Source: Bacteroidales bacterium (GTDB taxonomy: Bacteria; Bacteroidota; Bacteroidia; Bacteroidales; WCHB1-69). Taken from it: a stretch of DNA of 64,000 nucleotides. Shown in pieces: positions 59,287 to 64,000 of the stretch. Position numbers and translations under genes: made by a program. The notes under the pieces are model-generated. The model was not told where the DNA came from, did no database searches, and saw nothing but the letters and a program-made list of their open reading frames with translations. The DNA is taken from NCBI GenBank assembly GCA_017554325.1, contig JAFZIP010000006.1:119106-183105 (forward strand). The letters are read 5' to 3'. How positions within the stretch are numbered: position 1 is the first letter of the stretch; each line of letters starts with the position of its first letter.

Positions 59287-60705
59287 TTATTTTCTTCTTC
59301 TTTTGGGTTTGAGGTTGTGTTTTGCAACGAAATCGTCGAGAACTTCCTTCAAGGTAGGAGTGCCAATCTCCTGGAGTTCGTAACCGACTTTCACAACCGG
59401 TTGTTTGATCTTGATGAAACGCGGCAGGTCGATAGGAGTACCGATCACAACAGCGTCGCAAGGAGTGTTGGCGATGGTCTTCTCAAGGTCCTTCATCTGC
59501 TCAGCACCATAACCCATAGCGGGCAGCAAGGTACCGATGTTCGGATAAATCTTGAAGGTTTCGGAGAGTTTACCAACAGTGTAAGGTCTCGGGTCAACGA
59601 GTTCAGCACCGTGTTTCAGAGCGGCAACCGTACCGGCACCGATCTTCATTTCGCCGTGGGTCAATGTAGGACCGTCTTCCACAACGAGGACTTTCTTGCC
59701 CTTGAGGAGTTCCGGCTTGTCAACCGTGAGGATAGAAGCAGCGTCGATCTGCTTAGCAGTCGGGTTGATTTTGCGCAAGTTAGCGCGAACAGTGTTGATG
59801 TTATCCAGAGAAGCGGAGTCGATCTTGTTGATGACGATGACGTCAGCCATACGAGCGACAACTTCACCAGGATAGTAGCTCACCTCTGCACCGGGACGCA
59901 ACGGGTCAGCCACGCCGATGGTCAAATCGGGAACGTAGAACGGGAAGTCGTTGTTACCACCGTCCCAAAGCACGATGTCGCAACCGTCGGGATCGTTCTC
60001 AGCGCCAGCCATCTCAACCCACTTGCCGGTTTGAGGATCTTTGGTCTTGCCACCTTTGAGGATAGCTTCGTAGTCAACACCAGCATAAATCACGTTACGT
60101 TTGGTCACCACGTGCGGTTCATACTCTTCCATCTCCTCGATGGTGCAGTTTTGATATTTGAGGTCATCAACGCAAGCGAAACGTTGGACGATTTGTTTGT
60201 TCAAATCAGGATCGTAAGGCATCGGGTGACGCACAGCAACTACTCTGAAGCCCATACCAACGAGGTATTCGATGATCTTACGGGAGGTCTGTGACTTACC
60301 ACAACCTGTACGGGTAGCGCCGACAGCGATGACGGGCTTTTTGGATTTCACCATGGTGTCATTCGGACCCATGAGCCAGAAGTTGGCGCCGGCAGCGTTC
60401 ACGATAGCGCTCACGCCCATGACGTATGCGTACGGCTTGTCGCTGTATGCGAAAACGCAGTCGTCAACGTCAAATTTCTTGATCAATTCAGCCAATTGGG
60501 ATTCCGGATAGATCTTGATGCCCTTCGGATAGAGATCTTCACCAGCCAGCTCCTTCGGATACATACGATCGTCGATACCGGGGATTTGCTCAGCGGTAAA
60601 AGCGACTACGTTGTAGTTCTTGTTGTGACGGAAGAAGGTGTTGAAGTTGTGGAAGTCTCTTCCAGCTGCACCAATGATGATGACATTTCTTACTTTTTTC
60701 TTCAT
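59287..60705 (-). CDS. Cyclic 2,3-diphosphoglycerate synthase-like P-loop GTPase
   Basis: A 472-residue protein with the N-terminal domain NVIIIGAAGRDFHNFNTFF (Gly-rich, dinucleotide-like), and a SIMIBI-class nucleotide-binding domain with ATRTGCGKSQTSRKI at about residues 130-144. Also present are DIVLWDGGNNDFPFY and IVINKIDSAS (a NKxD-type guanine motif). The family is named after the archaeal enzyme that makes cyclic 2,3-diphosphoglycerate; bacterial members' function is not proven. It lies beside gpmA, whose cofactor is 2,3-bisphosphoglycerate. It is a separate unit with its own promoter and terminator. Confidence 0.82.
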   Translation of the reverse strand: MKKKVRNVIIIGAAGRDFHNFNTFFRHNKNYNVVAFTAEQIPGIDDRMYPKELAGEDLYPKGIKIYPESQLAELIKKFDVDDCVFAYSDKPYAYVMGVSAIVNAAGANFWLMGPNDTMVKSKKPVIAVGATRTGCGKSQTSRKIIEYLVGMGFRVVAVRHPMPYDPDLNKQIVQRFACVDDLKYQNCTIEEMEEYEPHVVTKRNVIYAGVDYEAILKGGKTKDPQTGKWVEMAGAENDPDGCDIVLWDGGNNDFPFYVPDLTIGVADPLRPGAEVSYYPGEVVARMADVIVINKIDSASLDNINTVRANLRKINPTAKQIDAASILTVDKPELLKGKKVLVVEDGPTLTHGEMKIGAGTVAALKHGAELVDPRPYTVGKLSETFKIYPNIGTLLPAMGYGAEQMKDLEKTIANTPCDAVVIGTPIDLPRFIKIKQPVVKVGYELQEIGTPTLKEVLDDFVAKHNLKPKRRRK

Positions 60706-60768
60706 AAAAAACTGTTTTTAATTGTTAGTTATTAATGTGTTGTGTTGTTTTTTTTTCAAAAAAGCGTG

Positions 60769-60776
60769 CAAATATA
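60769..60776 (-). promoter_or_regulatory. -7 promoter box (TATATTTG) for the cyclic-diphosphoglycerate-synthase-like gene
   Basis: Minus-strand TATATTTG, 63 bases before the ATG at 60705. Confidence 0.5.
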
Positions 60777-60822
60777 GAAAAAATATTCAAATAATCAATC
60801 CAAAAGGCCAAAACTCCTCAAA

Positions 60823-61569
60823 TTATTTCGTCTGATTGGCCACAACCGCCTGCATTGCTTTCAAATCATCCTCACTTACACCAATATATTCATCTTTCAT
60901 GATCTGCATATCCTCGTCCAACTCCATCAGATACGGAACACCTGTGGGGATATTCAACTTGACAATCTCCTCGTTGGAGAGATTTTTCATAAACTTGATG
61001 ATGCCACGGATGCTGTTGCCATGCGCCACGATGAGCACTTGACCGTACTGGTGCAGATTCTCCACAATGCTGGTATTCCACAAAGGGATGATGCGGCGGG
61101 TGGCGTCGGACAGGGATTCCGTGCCCGGGCGCGCGGCGCGGCTCTTCACGCCTTGGTAGCGGATGTCATACTTGGGATGGCGAGGGTCGTCGTCAGGGAT
61201 GGGGGCCGGGGCCACATCATAGCTGCGCCGCCAGAGCATCACTTGCTCCTTGCCGAACCTCTCCACAGCCTCCTGTTTGTTCTGTCCCTGCAACATGCCG
61301 TAATGCTTCTCGTTCAACCGCCAGCTCTTCTCCACCGGCAGCCACATACGGTCCATTTCTTCCAAAATATAATTCAATGTCTTGATGGCCCGCTTTAAAT
61401 AAGATGTATAGGTATAGCGGATGTCCATGTCCGCCTCCTTCAGGATACGGCCGGCCCGTTTCGCCTCCTCAATGCCCTGCGGAGTGAGGTCAACATCCGT
61501 CCAGCCTGTAAACTGGTTGGACAGGTTCCATTCGCTTTGGCCATGCCGCACTAAAATCAATTTGTACAT
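60823..61569 (-). CDS. gpmA: 2,3-bisphosphoglycerate-dependent phosphoglycerate mutase
   Basis: A 248-residue glycolytic/gluconeogenic enzyme interconverting 3- and 2-phosphoglycerate through a phosphohistidine. The catalytic motif LVRHGQSEWN has His9 and Arg8; further motifs are YTSYLKRAIKTL, EKHYGMLQGQNK (with the conserved Glu) and VAHGNSIRGI. Full length for the family. Preceded by a purine-rich repeat region. Confidence 0.96.
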   Translation of the reverse strand: MYKLILVRHGQSEWNLSNQFTGWTDVDLTPQGIEEAKRAGRILKEADMDIRYTYTSYLKRAIKTLNYILEEMDRMWLPVEKSWRLNEKHYGMLQGQNKQEAVERFGKEQVMLWRRSYDVAPAPIPDDDPRHPKYDIRYQGVKSRAARPGTESLSDATRRIIPLWNTSIVENLHQYGQVLIVAHGNSIRGIIKFMKNLSNEEIVKLNIPTGVPYLMELDEDMQIMKDEYIGVSEDDLKAMQAVVANQTK

Positions 61570-61585
61570 AGGTAATTATTGGTTA

Positions 61586-61661
61586 AAGGGGTAAAATAGG
61601 TGAATGGGGTGAATGAGGTGAAAGGAGTAAAAGAGTAAAAGAGTAAAGGAGTAGAAGAGTA
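61586..61661. repeat. Purine-rich short repeat tract between gpmA and panD
   Basis: Degenerate 7-9 base units: GGGTAAAAT, GTGAATGG, then GAGTAAA repeated several times. Purine-rich on the plus strand throughout, unlike the GTTTAGA tracts. Confidence 0.65.
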
Positions 61662-61686
61662 AGTTTAAGAGAGCTGAGAGCAAAGG

Positions 61687-62031
61687 CTAAATCCGGTTGT
61701 CCTTGTCCGGGAAGAGAATCCAAGGTTTGAAATGCTTGGCGTCTTCAAAATCCATCGAACAATAGGAGATGATGACAACCACGTCGCCCACACATACCTT
61801 GCGAGCGGCAGGACCGTTGAGGCAGATGACGCCGGAATCCTTGGCTCCCTTGATGACGTATGTCTCAAATCTTTCGCCATTGTTCACATCCAGCACCTGC
61901 ACTTTCTCGTTCTCAATCAGATGAGCGGCCTCCATCAGCGTCTCGTCAATGGTGATACTGCCCACATAATTCAGGTTAGCCTCTGTGACAGTAACCTTGT
62001 GTATCTTGGATTTTAATAATTCTATTGTCAT
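61687..62031 (-). CDS. panD: Aspartate 1-decarboxylase
   Basis: A 114-residue proenzyme that self-cleaves between Gly24 and Ser25 in NYVGSITID to make the pyruvoyl cofactor, then decarboxylates aspartate to beta-alanine for pantothenate. The catalytic tyrosine region and [15 protein letters not shown] are conserved. The ATG at 62031 puts the processed serine at position 25, as in E. coli; a TTG two codons earlier is rejected. It is downstream of panC in a likely two-gene unit. Confidence 0.95.
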   Translation of the reverse strand: MTIELLKSKIHKVTVTEANLNYVGSITIDETLMEAAHLIENEKVQVLDVNNGERFETYVIKGAKDSGVICLNGPAARKVCVGDVVVIISYCSMDFEDAKHFKPWILFPDKDNRI

Positions 62032-62089
62032 TTTCAAAGAAATAATATCAAAATCTATACATTAATCGATAATCTATCATCGATAATCG

Positions 62090-62920
62090 CTATTTATATC
62101 TAATATTGTCAATGAGCCGCACCTCGCCCACATACACCGTAATGAAACCCATCACGCCGTCGGCATCCACCAGGGAATGCACGGTTTGGAGAGTCTTGTC
62201 GTCGGCAATCTCGAAGTAGTCGAGCTTAAAAGCGGGGATCTTGGCAATCTCGGATTCCACAAACGCCTTGATTTGAGGCACATCCGGCAATTGTTGCGAC
62301 TCCACCAAAATGCGGTAGATATTAGCTGACGTCTCAAACTGTTCGGGCGTAAGGCGGCGATTGCGGGAGCTCATGGCCAGTCCGTTCGGTTCGCGCACGA
62401 TGGGACAAGGCACAATCTCGGACTTGATGTCGCACTGGCGCACCAGTTCGCGAATAACGGCAATCTGCTGGTAGTCCTTCTCACCGAAATAGGCTTTGTC
62501 GGGCTGCACCCAGTCGAGCAGGCGACGCACAATAACCCCTACCCCATTGAAATGGCCTGGTCTTGCAGCACCTTCCATCACCTCCTCCACGGGACCGAAA
62601 TGGTACTTTTCAGTGGGCGGAGTCGGGAAAATCTCCTCTACAGAGGGTGCAAAAGCATAGTCGGCATAATCGCCGATCAGCTCCACATCACTTTCCAAAG
62701 TTCTGGGATACTTGATCAAATCGTCTTGGTTGTTAAACTGCACAGGATTGACGAAAATAGAAACGAAAACCACGTCATTCTCCTGTCTTGCCCTTTTGAT
62801 AAGGGAGAGGTGACCATCGTGCAATGCGCCCATGGTGGGCACAAAACCGATGGTCTTTCCTTCTGTTTTTACTTTCTCAACAGTTTTTGTCAGTTCTGCA
62901 ATAGTGTTAATTATCAGCAT
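62090..62920 (-). CDS. panC: Pantothenate synthetase
   Basis: A 276-residue enzyme joining pantoate and beta-alanine using ATP. The HIGH-like motif appears in GALHDGHLSLIKRA and the KMSKS-like segment in VREPNGLAMSSRN. The other motifs (VFVSIFVNPVQFN, GEKDYQQIAVIREL) are intact. It takes the beta-alanine made by panD. It has its own -7 box. Confidence 0.96.
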   Translation of the reverse strand: MLIINTIAELTKTVEKVKTEGKTIGFVPTMGALHDGHLSLIKRARQENDVVFVSIFVNPVQFNNQDDLIKYPRTLESDVELIGDYADYAFAPSVEEIFPTPPTEKYHFGPVEEVMEGAARPGHFNGVGVIVRRLLDWVQPDKAYFGEKDYQQIAVIRELVRQCDIKSEIVPCPIVREPNGLAMSSRNRRLTPEQFETSANIYRILVESQQLPDVPQIKAFVESEIAKIPAFKLDYFEIADDKTLQTVHSLVDADGVMGFITVYVGEVRLIDNIRYK

Positions 62921-62980
62921 AATTCTTTACAAAACATCAAATTATCATAATAAAACTCACTTTTTCTCAAAAAAAGCGGG

Positions 62981-62988
62981 CAAAGATA
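62981..62988 (-). promoter_or_regulatory. -7 promoter box (TATCTTTG) for panC
   Basis: Minus-strand consensus 60 bases before the ATG at 62920. Confidence 0.55.
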
Positions 62989-63003
62989 CATTTTTTTATA
63001 ATT

Positions 63004-63537
63004 CTATTTGATATTTTCCTCCACCATTTCTTTCAGTGATGCGATAACATCAGGATCATTGATGGGCAGGCCGTCCAGAATCTCATTCACCTCTTTGGTA
63101 TCCAGCACATAATCCACCTCGTCATCGAGTTTGTAATGGAAGATAAAACGGATATCGGGATATGCGGAAATGGTGAGCACGATAGTACCGGCCAAATCGC
63201 CCATAGGTGGCGTATCCAGATGTGTGAGTCCGAACACCGCGGTCACAGTGGTGCCAACGCCCTCTTTTGACTCGATGTGCATGGAGCCGCCCGTCATCTC
63301 GGTATTCTGCTTGAGCAATGGCAAGCCCAATCCTACTTTGCGCGTGGTTCTCGAGGTGTAGAATGGGTCAACAACCTTCCGCACGGTCTCCTCGCTCATG
63401 CCACAACCGTTATCCTTGAACACCAAGGTAAGCGTATCTTTTTCTGTGTCCAACAAGACCTCCAGCGTGATCTCCGTCGCTTTGGCGCGCGTAGAGTTCT
63501 GCAAGATGTCCATGATGTGCATGGATAAGTCCTTCAT
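63004..63537 (-). CDS. Histidine-kinase-type ATPase domain protein
   Basis: A 177-residue protein consisting of a GHKL ATPase domain and a C-terminal beta/helical part. The N box is MDILQNSTRAKATEI (Asn14), the G1 box DNGCGMS (about residues 42-48) and the G2 box KVGLGLPLLK (about 67-76). There is no dimerisation or phosphoacceptor His, so it is not a classical sensor kinase. Such proteins are coded beside DRTGG proteins in hydrogenase-type operons of anaerobes. It is 4 bases after the DRTGG gene. Confidence 0.82.
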   Translation of the reverse strand: MKDLSMHIMDILQNSTRAKATEITLEVLLDTEKDTLTLVFKDNGCGMSEETVRKVVDPFYTSRTTRKVGLGLPLLKQNTEMTGGSMHIESKEGVGTTVTAVFGLTHLDTPPMGDLAGTIVLTISAYPDIRFIFHYKLDDEVDYVLDTKEVNEILDGLPINDPDVIASLKEMVEENIK

Positions 63538-63541
63538 GGCA

Positions 63542-63877
63542 CTATGCGTTTAGCAATTGGTAAATCTTGCCAGCGGTTTCAAACGTCTGCTCGGGGGTAC
63601 CCAGCACGGGAATCTCCTCCTCCTTGGCTTGCTCGAGCATGTCCTCGTCAGGTTTGCTGCCCTTCACGAGCACCACGCAGGCCAACTCCTTGAGGGAAGC
63701 AATGGCGATGACATTCTTGTGCGTCTGCAGCGTCACCCATGCATGGCCCTCCTGGGCAAAACCCATCACGTCGCTGAGCAGGTCGGAGACATAACCGCCC
63801 TTGATTTCATTTCCAAGATTCTCCTCACCACAGAAAACGGTGAGATTCAATTTTTCAACTAAGTCTTTAACTGTCAT
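63542..63877 (-). CDS. DRTGG-domain protein
   Basis: A 111-residue protein covering just one DRTGG domain (VKDLVEKLNLTVFCGEENLG near the start; GGYVSDLLSDVMGFAQEG; AWVTLQTHKNVIAIASL). DRTGG domains are small ligand-sensing units seen in phosphotransacetylases and serine-kinase-like regulators. Its start overlaps the stop of the gene upstream by 4 bases (ATGA) and the ATPase follows 4 bases later: a tight operon. Confidence 0.82.
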   Translation of the reverse strand: MTVKDLVEKLNLTVFCGEENLGNEIKGGYVSDLLSDVMGFAQEGHAWVTLQTHKNVIAIASLKELACVVLVKGSKPDEDMLEQAKEEEIPVLGTPEQTFETAGKIYQLLNA

Positions 63878-64000
63878 ATCGTTTTATTTTTTAGGCCGTT
63901 GGCTATTAGCAGCATAGGATAATGAACAGGAGTCTTTTCATTGTTCTTAGCTTTAATAGCTTTTCGGAACATCTCAATGAGTTTTTTCGCACAGGCTGCA
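63874..64000 (-). CDS. C-terminal end of a gene that runs off the right edge
   Basis: The last 41 codons read MFRKAIKAKNNEKTPVHYP then LLIANGLKNKTI and a stop that overlaps the DRTGG start. No family is recognisable from this piece. The C-terminus falls in a repeat-like segment similar to 36788-36820. Being coupled to DRTGG and the ATPase, it is likely a component of the same system. Confidence 0.5.
   Translation of the reverse strand, partial: AACAKKLIEMFRKAIKAKNNEKTPVHYPMLLIANGLKNKTI

Overview
The window looks like a chromosomal contig from an uncultured member of the Bacteroidales (phylum Bacteroidota). Four things point there. At least four proteins carry type IX secretion (T9SS) type A sorting tails. 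There are TonB-dependent receptor and lipoprotein loci of Bacteroidota type. Families largely confined to the phylum are present (DUF5689, DUF3078, DUF4271, ORF6N, and RibBA with split flavin genes). About 25 intergenic sites match the Bacteroidota -7 promoter box TAnnTTTG, while Shine-Dalgarno sites are weak or absent.

Layout. 1-2.2 kb (minus): start of yidC, a TPR protein and dut. 2.3-7.4 kb (plus): a TonB-dependent receptor followed by two OB-fold (DUF5689) lipoproteins. 7.5-13.5 kb (plus): ribBA, a porin, a nucleoside-recognition membrane protein, a hemolysin III protein and an acyl-CoA ligase. 13.5-16.4 kb: a DUF2795 protein, a corrinoid adenosyltransferase, tRNA-Lys and an Omp28-like T9SS cargo. 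16.4-21.4 kb: a fragment of a yifB-like gene, an AraC regulator divergent from an HXXEE membrane protein with paired direct repeats between them, and a sigma factor / membrane protein / Spy-like / SUMF1-lipoprotein operon. 21.5-36.6 kb: full-length yifB, a PD-(D/E)XK transposase-family nuclease, a secreted nuclease-like T9SS protein, tlyA, DUF2461, a CPBP protease, a carboxylase/decarboxylase alpha subunit without the biotin lysine, an MBL phosphodiesterase, a C10 peptidase, tRNA-Pro, a pseudo-GDPD/phosphatase fusion and a CNNM transporter. 36.8-41 kb: an iron alcohol dehydrogenase, a rubrerythrin, a thioesterase, an outer-membrane protein and mtgA. 41-43.6 kb: a worn accessory patch with two intact-looking genes and three broken ones. 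43.6-57.7 kb: kbl, rpoN, asnS, DUF3078, an arginase-fold protein, topA, a short ribF, pheT, yidD, rnpA and hemD. 57.7-64 kb: DUF4271, a T9SS protein, a cyclic-2,3-diphosphoglycerate-synthase-like GTPase beside gpmA, panD/panC, and an ATPase-DRTGG pair whose operon runs off the right edge.

How the genes work together. Much of the window is housekeeping (translation, flavin, pantothenate, haem, membrane insertion). The accessory content is mostly cell envelope and secretion. The receptor plus OB-fold lipoproteins at 2.3-7.4 kb share a C-terminal domain with the secreted nuclease at 24.3 kb, which suggests, without proving, a surface system for capturing nucleic acids or nucleotides. Several enzymes keep their fold but have lost key residues (GDPD half of the 33.8-35.5 kb fusion, arginase-like protein, biotinyl domain). 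These, the receptor locus and the sigma/SUMF1 operon are the best candidates for undescribed biology. No CRISPR array, prophage, complete insertion sequence or replication origin was seen.
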